DNA from: an uncultured Anaerococcus sp.
GTDB taxonomy: Bacteria; Bacillota; Clostridia; Tissierellales; Peptoniphilaceae
Assembly: GCF_943908415.1 (NCBI RefSeq)
Contig: NZ_CALTSY010000002.1
Coordinates: 1 to 64,000, forward strand
Direction of reading: 5' to 3'
DNA: 64,000 nucleotides
Numbering within the stretch: position 1 is the stretch's first letter; the number at the start of each line of letters is the position of its first letter. A program made the translations under genes and the position numbers. The notes under the pieces were generated by a model. That model had not been told where the DNA came from. It did not search any database and saw only the letters and a list, made by a program, of their open reading frames with translations. This document shows, piece after piece, positions 51,728 through 61,814 of this stretch.

Positions 51728-52664
51728 TTTAGTTATAATCGGTGCTGGTCCTGGAGGACTTGCAGCAGGATTATATGCAGGACGCTCACGTCTAAATACA
51801 CTTATCATCGAAAAAGATGCTGTAGGCGGACAAATTTCTATTTCAGATGAAATAGAAAACTATCCAGGTGGTAAAGCTGGAGAACCTGAATCTGGTAAAG
51901 AGCTAACAGACAGAATGAAAGAACAAGTTGAAAGATTTAATGTGCCTATCAAAAAAGCAAACGTTTTAAAAGTTGATTTAAAAGGTGATGTTAAAAAACT
52001 TGAACTTTCAGATGGCGAAACTATAGAAGCTAAGGCTGTAATAGTTGCAACTGGAGCAAACCCAAGAAAGCTTAATGTCCCAGGAGAAAAGGAATTCACT
52101 ACTAAAGGTGTTTCTTATTGTGCAACTTGTGATGGAGATTTCTTTACAGATTTAGAAGTATTTGTAGTAGGAGCTCGTAACTCAGCTGTAGAAGAAGCTA
52201 TGTATCTTACAAAGTTTGCAAGAAAAGTAACTGTTCTTTGTAGACGTGAAAAATTAAGATGCGATGCAATCGTTGAAGAACGTGCTAAAGCTAATGATAA
52301 ACTTGAAATCATGTATCACACTTCTATTAAAGAAATCAGAGGAAGTGGAGTAGTAGATCAACTCTTACTTGTAAATAATGAAACAGGTGAAGAATGGGTT
52401 TACGATGCTGATGAAGATGATGGATTACTTGGAGTATTCGTATTTGTTGGATATAACCCAAATAACGAATTAGTCAAAGACCAATTAGAGCTTGACGAAT
52501 CAGGATACATCATCACAGATGAATACATGAGAACAAATCTTAAAAATGTATATGCTATAGGTGATATTAGAAATACAGTTTTAAGACAAGTAATTACTGC
52601 AGCTGCTGATGGATCAATTGCCGCTGTAACAGTAGAAAAAGAACTAAAAGAACTTGATTATTAA
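51720..52664 (+). CDS. trxB: Thioredoxin reductase
   Basis: A 314-residue NADPH-flavin enzyme that reduces thioredoxin. It has FAD-binding 'IIGAGPGGLAAGLYAGRS', redox cysteines 134 and 137 in 'CATCDGDFF', and NADP-side 'VFVVGARNSAVEEAMYL'. The 'VGARNSA' block differs slightly from the usual GGGxSA, as in clostridial Grd-linked enzymes. It overlaps grdX by 8 bases. Here it supplies electrons for glycine reductase. Confidence 0.95.
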   Translation: MYDLVIIGAGPGGLAAGLYAGRSRLNTLIIEKDAVGGQISISDEIENYPGGKAGEPESGKELTDRMKEQVERFNVPIKKANVLKVDLKGDVKKLELSDGETIEAKAVIVATGANPRKLNVPGEKEFTTKGVSYCATCDGDFFTDLEVFVVGARNSAVEEAMYLTKFARKVTVLCRREKLRCDAIVEERAKANDKLEIMYHTSIKEIRGSGVVDQLLLVNNETGEEWVYDADEDDGLLGVFVFVGYNPNNELVKDQLELDESGYIITDEYMRTNLKNVYAIGDIRNTVLRQVITAAADGSIAAVTVEKELKELDY

Positions 52665-52675
52665 GGAGCTAAATT

Positions 52676-52996
52676 ATGATGATTTCATTAGATAAGAAAA
52701 CTTTTGATGAAGAAGTAATAGAATATGACGGAAAAGTATTTGTAGACTATTGGTCAGAATCATGCGTACCATGTATGGCTCTTAAACCATTCGTTGATGA
52801 ATTAGCTGAAGAATATGAAGATAAGATGAAGTTTTGTGATTTAAACATTACAAAAGCTAGACGTGTTGCAATCAAACAAGGTGTACTAGGACTTCCTACA
52901 ATGATAGTTTATAACAATGGTGAAAAAGTTGCTGAACTACATGAGGATGAATGTACAGAAGAAAAAATAAGAGAAATTGTAGAAAACAATTTATAA
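52676..52996 (+). CDS. trxA: Thioredoxin of the glycine reductase system
   Basis: A 106-residue thioredoxin with the active site CVPC in 'WSESCVPCMALKP' instead of the usual CGPC; thioredoxins from glycine-reducing clostridia share this variant. The cis-proline is in 'GLPTMIVY'. It reduces the selenoprotein GrdA after each turnover. AAGGAG lies 7 bases before the start. It sits between trxB and grdE. Confidence 0.95.
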   Translation: MMISLDKKTFDEEVIEYDGKVFVDYWSESCVPCMALKPFVDELAEEYEDKMKFCDLNITKARRVAIKQGVLGLPTMIVYNNGEKVAELHEDECTEEKIREIVENNL

Positions 52997-53017
52997 TAAA
53001 TACTTAAGGAGGGCTTT

Positions 53018-54304
53018 ATGCGTCTTGAATTAGGCGAAATCTTTATCGAAGATATTCAATTTGCTGATAAATCTGAGATAAAAGATCACATTCTTTATGT
53101 AAATAAAGAAGAATTAATAGAAGCTGCTAAACTATCTGAAACCCACCTAGAATCTCTTGATTTTGACATTGCCAGACCAGGAGATTCTACAAGAATCATC
53201 CCAGTTAAAGATGTCAATGAACCAAGAGTTAAAGTCGAAGGTGGCAAAATATTTCCAGGAATCTTAAATGATGTTGATCAAGTAGGATCTGGATTTACAA
53301 AATGCCTTAAAAACATGGCAGTAGTAACAACAGGATCTATCGTTGGTTTCCAAGAAGGTATCATCGATATGAGCGGCGAAGGTGCAAAATACACACCATT
53401 TTCTAAGCTAACTAATCTGGTAGTTACTGCTACAAAAAAAGAAGATGCTGATCAAAAACAACATGAAGAATCAGTTCGTATGATTGGCCTTAGAATTACA
53501 GAATTCATTGGTAAGCTTGCAACAGATATAGACTGTGATGAAACAAAAGTGTATGAAACAAAGACTAATAAGGAAATTCATAAATTAGATAATGATCTTC
53601 CAAATGTAGTTTATGTATACATGCTTCAAACACAAGGTCTATTACACGATACCTATGTGTATGGTGTAGATGCTAAGAAAATAATCCCAACATTTATCTA
53701 TCCAACAGAAATTATGGATGGTGCAATAGTATCTGGTAACTGTGTATCTGCCTGTGATAAAAATCCAACATATGTACATTTAAATAACGAAGTAATCAAA
53801 AGACTATATGAAGAAGATGGAAAAACACTTAACTTCATGGGTTGTATAATTACAAACGAAAATGTATTCTTGATGGATAAGAAAAGATCATCAGATATGG
53901 CAAGCAAGCTAGCAGAACACTTAGGAGCAGATGCTGCTATAGTAAGCCAAGAAGGATTTGGTAACCCAGATGCTGACCTTATTATGAACTGTGTTAAACT
54001 TGAGAAAAAAGATATCAAAACAGTTCTTATAACAGATGAATATGCTGGACAAGATGGTGCAAGTCAATCACTTGCTGATGCTGATCCATTAGCTACTGCT
54101 ACAGTAACAGGCGGAAATGCCAATGAAGTAGTAATACTACCAAAAATGGATAAGATTATAGGCGATATTGAAAAAGCAAGAATAATAGCTGGTGGTAACG
54201 ATCATTCAATCAGAGAAGATGGTTCACTCGAAGTAGAAGTTCAAGCTATTACAGGAGCTACCAACGAAACTGGATTTAACTACCTAACTGCAAAAGGTTT
54301 ATAG
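53018..54304 (+). CDS. grdE: Glycine reductase component B, alpha/beta precursor
   Basis: A 428-residue proprotein of substrate-binding component B. It is cut before Cys242 ('GNCVSACDKN'), which becomes a pyruvoyl group that binds the glycine amine as a Schiff base; the two pieces are then subunits of about 25 and 20 kDa. The cut site is at the same place as in studied clostridial GrdE. AGGAGGG precedes the start. It needs the selenoprotein GrdB as its partner. Confidence 0.95.
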   Translation: MRLELGEIFIEDIQFADKSEIKDHILYVNKEELIEAAKLSETHLESLDFDIARPGDSTRIIPVKDVNEPRVKVEGGKIFPGILNDVDQVGSGFTKCLKNMAVVTTGSIVGFQEGIIDMSGEGAKYTPFSKLTNLVVTATKKEDADQKQHEESVRMIGLRITEFIGKLATDIDCDETKVYETKTNKEIHKLDNDLPNVVYVYMLQTQGLLHDTYVYGVDAKKIIPTFIYPTEIMDGAIVSGNCVSACDKNPTYVHLNNEVIKRLYEEDGKTLNFMGCIITNENVFLMDKKRSSDMASKLAEHLGADAAIVSQEGFGNPDADLIMNCVKLEKKDIKTVLITDEYAGQDGASQSLADADPLATATVTGGNANEVVILPKMDKIIGDIEKARIIAGGNDHSIREDGSLEVEVQAITGATNETGFNYLTAKGL

Positions 54305-54370
54305 TTTAATCTTAAATAGTATAGTAATAACGTAAGAAAGTAACAAAGAATTAGGTGAAAAGGAGAAATA

Positions 54371-54844
54371 ATGTCTAATATATTAGAAAATAAAAAGATT
54401 ATTATCCTTGGTGACCGTGATGGTATACCAGGAGAAGCAATCAAAAAATGTGTTGAGACAGTAGATAACACAGACGTAATCTTTTCTGCAACAGAATGTT
54501 TTGTCTGAACAAGCGCTGGCGCAATGGATCTAGAAAACCAAAAAAGAGTTAAAGACTTTGAAGAAGAATACGGTAAAGATAATATCGTGGTTTTACTAGG
54601 TGCAGCTGAAGCCGAAGCGGCAGGTCTGACCGCAGAAACAGTAATGGGTGGCGATCCTACATTTGCAGGACCTCTTGCAAACGTGGAATTAAAATTATTA
54701 ACCTATCACGTAGTAGAAGATGAAGTAAAAGAATTATTTGATGCTGATGTTTATGATGAAGAAGTTGGCATGATGGAAATGGTTCTTGACGTTGAAGAAA
54801 TTGCAGAAGAAATGAATGATATAAGAGAGGAATTCCTCGATTAA
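54371..54844 (+). CDS. grdA: Glycine reductase selenoprotein A (UGA = Sec46)
   Basis: A 157-residue selenoprotein that takes the carboxymethyl group from component B as a Se-carboxymethyl selenoether and passes it to component C. The frame from ATG 54371 (AAAAGGAGAAATA before it) is open through TGA at 54506-54508, giving '[18 protein letters not shown]', the known CxxU site. A GC-rich stem (AGCGC/GCGC) just after the TGA may be part of the SECIS element. The second part alone looks like a separate 106-codon frame, but this is not a pseudogene. Confidence 0.96.
54509..54550 (+). promoter_or_regulatory. Probable SECIS element of grdA
   Basis: Directly after the UGA, the only GC-rich stretch nearby (CAAGCGCTGGCGCAATGG) can fold into a short stem. 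Bacterial SECIS hairpins lie 3-20 bases past the UGA and bind SelB. The exact fold cannot be settled by eye. Confidence 0.5.
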
Positions 54845-54856
54845 TAAGGAGCACAT

Positions 54857-56161
54857 ATGGCTATAAGATTAGTTCATTACATCAACCAGTTCTATGCTGG
54901 TATTGGTGGAGAAGAAGTTGCTGATACAAAACCATTTGTGGCTGAAACTCTTCCTCCAATTAGTGAGCAACTACAAAAAAAATTAGGCGACCAATTTGAA
55001 GTGGTAGCTGCAGTTGTTTGTGGTGACTCATACTATAATGAGAATGAAGCTAGTGCAAAAGAAACTATCCTTGGAATGATTAAAGAGCATAAACCTGATT
55101 TCTTTATAGCAGGTCCTGCATTTAACGCTGGTCGTTATGGTGTAGCAGCAGGTTCTATAACAGCTGCTGTAAAAGAAGAGCTAAATATACCAGCTATTAC
55201 AGGAATGTATACTGAAAATCCAGGTGCCGATATGTTCAAAAAGGACGTATATATCGTAGAAACCAAAGATAGTGCTGCAGGCATGAGAAAAGCTATTAAA
55301 TCAATAACATCTCTTGCCCAAAAACTAGCAAACAATGAAGAAGTTTCACCAAAAGCTGATGGTTATATGGCACAAGGTGTAAGAAAAAATTATTTTGCTG
55401 AAGAAAATGGATCTCAAAGAGCTGTAAAAATGCTTCTTAAAAAGATCAATGGCGAAGAATTCGAAACAGAATATCCAATGCCAACATTTGATAGAGTTGA
55501 TCCAGCTCCAGCAGTAAAAGATATGTCAAATATCAAAATTGCCCTTGTAACAAGTGGTGGTATCGTACCAAAAGGCAATCCAGATAAAATAGAATCATCA
55601 TCAGCTTCTAAATACGGAAGATATGAGATTACTGGAATAGATGCCTTCACAAGTGAAAATGCAGAAACAGCTCACGGTGGATATGACCCTACCTATGCAA
55701 ATACAAATCCAAACAGAGTTTTACCTCTAGATGTTGTAAGAAACATGGTAGAAGAAGGAAAAATCGGTTCACTTCATGAGTACTACTACTCTACAGTAGG
55801 TAATGGTACAGCTATAGCATCTGCTAAAAAGTATGGTGAAGAAATAGCTGAATACCTAAAAGAGGACAAAGTCGATGCAGTTATACTAACAAGTACGTGA
55901 GGTACCTGTACACGTTGCGGTGCAACAATGGTTAAAGCTATAGAAGCAGCAGGTTTCCCTGTAGTTCACATGTGTACAATCACCCCTATTTCTATGACAA
56001 TAGGAGCAAATAGAATTGTACCTACAATAGCTATTCCTTATCCACTAGGTAATCCAGAAATTAGTGATAAGGATGAATATGATTTACGTTACGAATTAGT
56101 TGACAAAGCACTAAAAGCTTTAGAAACTGAAATTTCAGAACAAACAGTTTTTGAAAATTAG
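54857..56161 (+). CDS. grdB: Glycine reductase component B gamma, selenoprotein (UGA = Sec348)
   Basis: A 434-residue selenoprotein subunit of component B. The frame from ATG 54857 (AAGGAG before it) runs through TGA at 55898-55900, giving 'LTST-U-GTCTRCGATMVKAIEAAG', the expected UxxCxxC active site. Sec348 attacks the alpha-carbon of the Schiff-base-bound glycine. A stem GTTGC/GCAAC about 14 bases after the UGA suits a SECIS hairpin. It lies between grdA and grdC with short gaps of 12 and 8 bases. Confidence 0.96.
55901..55935 (+). promoter_or_regulatory. Probable SECIS element of grdB
   Basis: GTTGC-GGT-GCAAC forms a compact apical stem-loop 14 bases after the UGA. A GGT loop with bases next to the stem is typical of SelB-binding hairpins. 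Confidence 0.6.
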
Positions 56162-56169
56162 GAGGCATA

Positions 56170-57714
56170 ATGTATCCAGTTATTAAAAAAGCAGGATTTA
56201 CATTAGCAAATGCTCCCAGCTTAATGAAGACAGCTGGGAGTACATTTGTAGTTGAAAATCACAATAATCCTGACGGTGACTTTCTTAAAAATTACAAATC
56301 ACATGTAAGAAGCTTTGAAGAAGTTGTAAATTACTTACCAAACCAAGTTTATATTGGTGGCGAAAAATTAGAAGAGCTTTCTGATAAATCTTTACCATTC
56401 TCTAATACTGACTATAAAGATGGTAAAACAGAAGGCAAATATGGTCAAATTATCACAGAAGAAGAACTATACCTACTTCTAAGATTAGTAGATGAGTTTG
56501 ATTTAGTTTACTTATCAGAAGATTTTGTGAATGAACATCTTGAAGATTTTAAGGCTAAATTCCCTGAATTAGAAAAAGGTTTTTCTAAAATCCAAGGAAA
56601 AGATATTGAAAAAGGTAAAGATCTAATTGAAACTCACCATGCAGAAGCATTATATGTAGGTGAAGATTTAGTTGGTTATGTAAAAGGAGCACACGATTCT
56701 GATCAAAACTTATCAGCTGAATACATGCTTGAAAACCTTGCCGTAAAAGCTACAGGTGTTTTATCTGGCCTACACGTATTAAGAGATGGTATTGATAAAG
56801 ACTCTATTGACTATGTTATAGAATGTTCAGAAGAAGCATGTGGTGATGTTAACCAAAGAGGTGGCGGAAACTTTGCAAAAGCTATAGCTGAAACTCTAGG
56901 ACTTGGAAATGCAACAGGTTCTGATACAAGAGGTTTCTGTGCAGCGCCTGTTCACTCTATAATTGAAGCAAGTGCTCTAGTTAAATCTGGTGTTTATAAA
57001 AACGTTCTAATAGTAGCTGGTGGATGTATACCAAAACTTGGTATGAACGCTCGTGACCACGTTAAAAAAGATCTTCCAATATTTGAAGATGTTCTTGCAG
57101 GATTTGCAGTACTAATATCTGAAAACGATGGTGTATCTCCAGAAGTTAGAACAGATGTAGTTGGTCGTCACACAGTTAATACTGGATCAAGCCCTCAAGC
57201 AGTTATAACATCTCTAGTTGCAAAACCACTAAAAGATAATGGTTTTAAGATTACAGACGTTGATAAATTCTCACCAGAGATGCAAAACCCAGATATCACA
57301 GTTCCAGCAGGTGCAGGTAATGTACCAGAAGCAAACTATAAGATGATAGGTGCACTAGCAGTTAAAAATGGTGAATTAGATAGAAAAGAACTTCCAAACT
57401 TTATCAAAGAAAAAGGAATGGTTGGTTGGGCTCCAACACAAGGACATATACCATCAGCAGCTCCTTATATAGGACAAATGATCGATGATATTATGGAAGG
57501 TAAGATAGAACGTGCTATGCTTATAGGTAAGGGTTCATTGTTCTTAGGAAGAATGACAAACTTATTTGATGGTGTATCAGTATTAGTTCAAAAAAATAGT
57601 GGCGAAAGCGATGATAAAGCTTCTACTACTTCTTCAAATGACAGTGAAGAAATAAGAAACTTCTTAGCTGAAGCTTTAAGAAAAATTTCAGAAGACCTAA
57701 CAAAGGAAGCTTAA
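56170..57714 (+). CDS. grdC: Glycine reductase component C, beta subunit
   Basis: A 514-residue subunit of component C, which releases the bound carboxymethyl group as an acetyl thioester and then acetyl phosphate. A ketoacyl-synthase-like fold is suggested by 'YVIECSEEACGDVNQRGGGNFAKAIAE' and 'GWAPTQGHIPSAAPYIG'. AGGAGG precedes the start. The C-terminal part after about residue 475 is a charged, Ser-rich tail. It lies between grdB and grdD. Confidence 0.94.
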   Translation: MYPVIKKAGFTLANAPSLMKTAGSTFVVENHNNPDGDFLKNYKSHVRSFEEVVNYLPNQVYIGGEKLEELSDKSLPFSNTDYKDGKTEGKYGQIITEEELYLLLRLVDEFDLVYLSEDFVNEHLEDFKAKFPELEKGFSKIQGKDIEKGKDLIETHHAEALYVGEDLVGYVKGAHDSDQNLSAEYMLENLAVKATGVLSGLHVLRDGIDKDSIDYVIECSEEACGDVNQRGGGNFAKAIAETLGLGNATGSDTRGFCAAPVHSIIEASALVKSGVYKNVLIVAGGCIPKLGMNARDHVKKDLPIFEDVLAGFAVLISENDGVSPEVRTDVVGRHTVNTGSSPQAVITSLVAKPLKDNGFKITDVDKFSPEMQNPDITVPAGAGNVPEANYKMIGALAVKNGELDRKELPNFIKEKGMVGWAPTQGHIPSAAPYIGQMIDDIMEGKIERAMLIGKGSLFLGRMTNLFDGVSVLVQKNSGESDDKASTTSSNDSEEIRNFLAEALRKISEDLTKEA

Positions 57715-57716
57715 TT

Positions 57717-58859
57717 ATGGATAAATTAAGTTTAGCAAAATCATTAGAAGATATTGCAAGTCTACTAGAAAGTGGAGAAAGTTTAAATAAACCTACTATA
57801 GCAGTTACAAACTTTTTAAGTGAATTAGGCTTAGATAATGTAAATAATGCTGTAGAAAATCTTAAAAATGAAGCAAATATCATAATCGTTGGTGAAAAAT
57901 ATACAGACGAATTTGAATATTATGAAGCTAAGGATGATGCTACAAATGCTGAAGTAATCGAAGGATTGTTTAAAGAAGGCAAAATAGATGCAGCTGTTAC
58001 AATGCACTACCCATTCCCTATCGGCGTATCAACAGTAGGCAAAATCATTGCTCCAGCAAACGGTAAGGAAGTTTTTGTAGCAAATACTACAGGAACAAAT
58101 GATACTAACCGTGAAAAAGCAATGCTAATGAATGCTATAGATGGTATTATTGCTGCTAAAGCTAACGGTGTAGCAAATCCAACAATCGGTATTCTAAATG
58201 TAGACTCAGCAAGAGTTATTGAAAAGAAACTTAAAGAATTACAAGACAATGGATTTGACATTAACTTTGCAGAAAGCAAAAGAGGCGATGGCGGAGTAGC
58301 CCTTCGTGGTAACGACGTACTTGCAGCAAGCTCAGATATTGTAGTTTGTGATTCTCTAACAGGTAATGTAATCCAAAAAGTTTTCTCATCATTTACATCA
58401 GGTGGATTCTATGAAACAACAGGATCTGGATATGGCCCATCCATTGGAGAAGGCTTCTACACACCAGTATTCATTGTTTCCCGTGCAAGTGGTACACCTG
58501 TAATAGAATCAGCTATTAGATATGCTATTGATTCAGTAAAGGGAAATATAAATCAAGTATCTAAAGATGTTTATGCTGATGCTAAAAAAGCTGGTTTAGA
58601 AGATATTCTACAATCTCTTGAAGCTAAAAAAGCAGAATCATCTGATACAGAAGATGTAAAAGTTCCAGATAAAGAAATTGTAAATGCATCTATTGGTGGA
58701 ATTGATATTCTAGAAATAGAAGATGCTATTACATCTGTCCATAAAGCTGGAATCTATGCTGAATCTGCAATGGGTTGTACAGGACCTGTTGTAATGGTTA
58801 GTGAAGAAAAACTAGAAGATGTCAAAAAGATCTTACAAGAAAATAATTATATAGAATAG
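57717..58859 (+). CDS. grdD: Glycine reductase component C, alpha subunit
   Basis: A 380-residue subunit related to the phosphate acyltransferase PlsX. Near the end, 'AESAMGCTGPVVMVSEE' holds the cysteine (about Cys354) that forms the acetyl thioester before phosphate attack. The product, acetyl phosphate, gives ATP through acetate kinase. It starts 2 bases after grdC and ends the operon at a strong hairpin. Confidence 0.94.
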   Translation: MDKLSLAKSLEDIASLLESGESLNKPTIAVTNFLSELGLDNVNNAVENLKNEANIIIVGEKYTDEFEYYEAKDDATNAEVIEGLFKEGKIDAAVTMHYPFPIGVSTVGKIIAPANGKEVFVANTTGTNDTNREKAMLMNAIDGIIAAKANGVANPTIGILNVDSARVIEKKLKELQDNGFDINFAESKRGDGGVALRGNDVLAASSDIVVCDSLTGNVIQKVFSSFTSGGFYETTGSGYGPSIGEGFYTPVFIVSRASGTPVIESAIRYAIDSVKGNINQVSKDVYADAKKAGLEDILQSLEAKKAESSDTEDVKVPDKEIVNASIGGIDILEIEDAITSVHKAGIYAESAMGCTGPVVMVSEEKLEDVKKILQENNYIE

Positions 58860-58885
58860 AGGTGAGGGGTGCTTATCCCTCCTCT
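58858..58885 (+). terminator. Terminator after grdD
   Basis: AGAGG and AGGG pair with CCCT and CCTCT across a 2-base bulge and an 8-base loop, followed by AAATTTTTAC. It overlaps the grdD stop codon. Confidence 0.8.
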
Positions 58886-58993
58886 AAATTTTTACTTTAA
58901 TAAAAACTTAATATATTTTACCTTTTTATGTTAAAAATTTAACTCTTATCTATGATACTTTGATTTTATAAAAAATTTCGAAAGGAAAAACTT

Positions 58994-60376
58994 ATGTTAA
59001 AAGTTATAAATAGTTTAAACTCAGTATTGGTAGATTACTTTTTAACCTTTGCATTAATCGCTATAGGTGTATTTTTCTTATTTTACTATAAAGGTGTACA
59101 ATTTAGAAAATTTGGTTCTGCTTTTAAGCAGACCTTTGGAGGTATGTTTAAAAAATCAGAAGATGGTATATCTTCTTTCCAAGCTCTAGCTGTAGCCATA
59201 GCAGCTCAAGTTGGTACAGGAAACGTTGCCGGTGTTGCTACTGCAATAGTTTCAGGAGGACCTGGAGCTATATTTTGGATGTGGATACTATCTCTTTTAG
59301 GTATGGGAACTATATTCTCAGAAGCTGTATTAGCTCAAAAATATAGGGTGAAAGATGAAGATGGGAAATGGGTCGGTGGCCCAGCTTACTACATAACAGG
59401 TGGACTTAAAAACAAAGGATTTGCAAAATTCTTAGCAAGATTCTTCTCTGTTATGATCATACTTGCTCTAGGATTTTTTGGTAACATGACTCAGTCTAAC
59501 TCAATAGCTGTTTCTGTGCACTCAGCCTTTCCTAAAATTCCTCTTATAGCAATAGGTATAGCTATCTCTATCCTAGCTGCTCTTGTTTTTATTGGAGGTA
59601 TAGATAGGATAGCAAACTTCGCTCAATTAGTAGTGCCTTTTATGGCTCTAATTTATATAGTTTTTTCTATATTAACTCTTATAAAATTTAAAACACATAT
59701 CGGCCCATCATTTAAATTAATATTCGATGCTGCATTTGCACCTGAAGCTGCAGCTGGTGGAGCCTTAGGTTTTGGTATAAAGAAGGCTATCAGATACGGA
59801 GTTGCACGTGGTCTATTCTCTAATGAAGCTGGTATGGGTTCTACCCCACACGCTCATGCTACAGCCAATGTAGATCACCCTGCAGAACAAGGTTTAACAT
59901 CAATAATCGGTGTATTTATAGATACTATATTGGTATGTACAGCAACATCTTTAATGGTTCTAGTAACAGATTCTTTAAATTCTGGTCTAACTGGAGCAGA
60001 GCTTACTCAAAAAGCCTTTGAAATAAGCTTTGGTAAATTCGGACTAGTTCTTTTAGCTATAGCCCTTACATTTTTTGCATTTACTACAATCATAGGTTGG
60101 TACTACTTTGGTGAAACTAATATAAAATTCCTTTTTGGAAAAAAAGGTTTAACTCCTTATAGAATTTTAGTTGTTGTATTTTTAATACTTGGATCCCTAC
60201 AAAAGGTAGAATTGGTTTGGACTTTGTCAGACTTATTCAACTCATTAATGGTAATCCCTAACGTGATAGCCTTATTCTTATTAAGAAAAGAATCTAAATC
60301 AATCTTAGATGATTATGAAAATAATTTTTTGAAGTCAAAAACAAAAGTAGAAAGCAAAACATACGAAGCTAAATAA
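58994..60376 (+). CDS. Sodium:alanine/glycine symporter (AGCS family)
   Basis: A 460-residue transporter with about 10-11 hydrophobic segments. The family block 'AVAIAAQVGTGNVAGVATAI' (about 65-85) binds sodium and substrate; 'GVARGLFSNEAGMGSTPHAHATANVDHP' is another hallmark. Sodium-driven import of glycine or alanine fits its place just behind the glycine reductase operon, though it is outside the terminator and probably has its own promoter. AAAGGAAAAAC precedes the start. Confidence 0.92.
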   Translation: MLKVINSLNSVLVDYFLTFALIAIGVFFLFYYKGVQFRKFGSAFKQTFGGMFKKSEDGISSFQALAVAIAAQVGTGNVAGVATAIVSGGPGAIFWMWILSLLGMGTIFSEAVLAQKYRVKDEDGKWVGGPAYYITGGLKNKGFAKFLARFFSVMIILALGFFGNMTQSNSIAVSVHSAFPKIPLIAIGIAISILAALVFIGGIDRIANFAQLVVPFMALIYIVFSILTLIKFKTHIGPSFKLIFDAAFAPEAAAGGALGFGIKKAIRYGVARGLFSNEAGMGSTPHAHATANVDHPAEQGLTSIIGVFIDTILVCTATSLMVLVTDSLNSGLTGAELTQKAFEISFGKFGLVLLAIALTFFAFTTIIGWYYFGETNIKFLFGKKGLTPYRILVVVFLILGSLQKVELVWTLSDLFNSLMVIPNVIALFLLRKESKSILDDYENNFLKSKTKVESKTYEAK

Positions 60377-60377
60377 C

Positions 60378-60411
60378 AACAAACCCGAGATTTTAAAATC
60401 TCGGGTTTGTT
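60378..60411. terminator. Strong bidirectional terminator
   Basis: AACAAACCCGAGATTTT pairs perfectly with AAAATCTCGGGTTTGTT. It separates the symporter gene from the convergent selenium operon. Confidence 0.9.
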
Positions 60412-60415
60412 ATAT

Positions 60416-61549
60416 TTAATATTCACTTGCTATTTCTTTTAAGGCCTCAGAAGCCTTATCTATCTCGTCTCTAGTATTAAAATATGAAAATGAAAATCTA
60501 ACTATCCCCTGTCCTTCAGTTCCAAAGTGTTCATGGATTAATGGAGCACAATGAGCTCCAGGTCTTACCTGAATATCATATTTTTCATCTAAGATCAGAG
60601 CTAGCTCTGCAGAGTCCATATCAGCTAGATTTATAGATACTATAGCTGAATAATCTCCTTCTGGCTTTTTTGAATAAAACTTAAGGCCCGGGATATCCTT
60701 TATATCTTCATAAAAAGTTTTAGTTAATAACTTAATATGCTTATTGATATTATCTATCCCCTCATCTAGTATATAATTTATACTAGCATCCATGGCCATT
60801 TGTGATAGGAAGTTACTAGTCCCAACTTCAAATATATCTGGAAATTCCTTAGGGTGACACTTATCAAAAGAATTCATACCAGAGCCACCAGCAAATACAT
60901 TTGAAAAATCAAATTCTCCATTTTTAATGATTCCACCTGTTCCAGATGGTCCATATAGTGATTTGTGTCCTGTAAACACAAAGATAGAATTAGGGTACTT
61001 TGATATATCTAAATCTATGCATCCAGCTGTTTGGGCAATATCTACTATCATTATAAGATCATATTTTTTTGCATATTCATGTATCTTATCTAGATCATTA
61101 ACATTGGCTAATAGATTTGAAGCATGATTAGTAACTATAAACTTAGTATTATCTTTAACCAACTCATCAATCTTATCAAAATTAACTTCAAAGTCATCAT
61201 TAAAATCTATAAAAGTTAGCTCAGCCCCGCTTTGATAAAGTGGCCTTAAAACCGAGTTATGCTCTGTTGTTGTAGTAATAACGTGGTCTTGTTTTCTAAT
61301 TAAGGACTTAATTACAAAGTTAAGTCCAAAACTAGCATTTTCAGTCAAGGCTATATCGTTGGGATTATTTATATGAAAAAGTTTAGCTAAGTCTTGTTTA
61401 GTCTTAAAGATACCCATCATAGAATTTTGGGATTTCATATGTCCACTTCTTGATGGATTGCCAAGCTCTCCTTTATCTAATAGTTCAATGTATCTCTCTT
61501 TTAGGGCATTAGGTTTATGAAGGGTAGTTGCAGAATTATCAAAGTACAT
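60416..61549 (-). CDS. Cysteine desulfurase family protein of selenium clusters (EF2568 type)
   Basis: A 377-residue class V PLP enzyme. The PLP lysine is in 'FTGHKSLYGPSGTGGI', and the mobile-loop cysteine is in 'RPGAHCAPLIHEHFGT'. This subfamily of cysteine desulfurases typically sits beside selD, yedF and DUF3343 genes and may hand selenium or sulfur to them. It could act as a selenocysteine lyase, but this is inferred. It overlaps the DUF3343 gene by 11 bases and is the last gene of the operon. Confidence 0.88.
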   Translation of the reverse strand: MYFDNSATTLHKPNALKERYIELLDKGELGNPSRSGHMKSQNSMMGIFKTKQDLAKLFHINNPNDIALTENASFGLNFVIKSLIRKQDHVITTTTEHNSVLRPLYQSGAELTFIDFNDDFEVNFDKIDELVKDNTKFIVTNHASNLLANVNDLDKIHEYAKKYDLIMIVDIAQTAGCIDLDISKYPNSIFVFTGHKSLYGPSGTGGIIKNGEFDFSNVFAGGSGMNSFDKCHPKEFPDIFEVGTSNFLSQMAMDASINYILDEGIDNINKHIKLLTKTFYEDIKDIPGLKFYSKKPEGDYSAIVSINLADMDSAELALILDEKYDIQVRPGAHCAPLIHEHFGTEGQGIVRFSFSYFNTRDEIDKASEALKEIASEY

Positions 61550-61814
61550 ATTCTTCTATTTTCCTTTTTTTACCAGAATGAGCCATAGTATATATTTTTT
61601 TATATTCATCTTCACTTAAAATCTCTAGGGAATTTTCAAGCTCATCCTTATCTATACGCAGTGAGTATCCACACCCTGTTCCTATTTCTGTTGGAAGAGG
61701 GATAAGTCTGGCACCAGATAGATGCTCTACTTTAGATAGGGCAGCCATTGCCTCGGATATATTGTTAAACGAAAATAAAATATATTCTATATCATTAGCA
61801 AGGGTAGATGGCAT
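61539..61814 (-). CDS. DUF3343 putative selenium/sulfur carrier
   Basis: A 91-residue protein of the DUF3343 family. The shape 'YILFSFNNISEAMAALSKVEHLSGARLIPLPTEIGTGCGYSLRI' is characteristic, with the conserved cysteine in GCGYS probably carrying Se or S. It overlaps both neighbours (yedF by 20 bases, desulfurase by 11), so the set is strictly co-expressed. The carrier role is inferred from genome context in other bacteria. Confidence 0.88.
   Translation of the reverse strand: MPSTLANDIEYILFSFNNISEAMAALSKVEHLSGARLIPLPTEIGTGCGYSLRIDKDELENSLEILSEDEYKKIYTMAHSGKKRKIEEYVL

Noticed and set aside
54524..54844. A separate 106-residue protein starting at 54524
   Set aside because: It is the C-terminal part of GrdA after the Sec codon; the upstream frame, CxxU motif and operon context show one gene.
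55928..56161. A separate 77-residue protein starting at 55928
   Set aside because: It is the C-terminal part of GrdB after Sec348, in the same frame and with the UxxCxxC site preserved.
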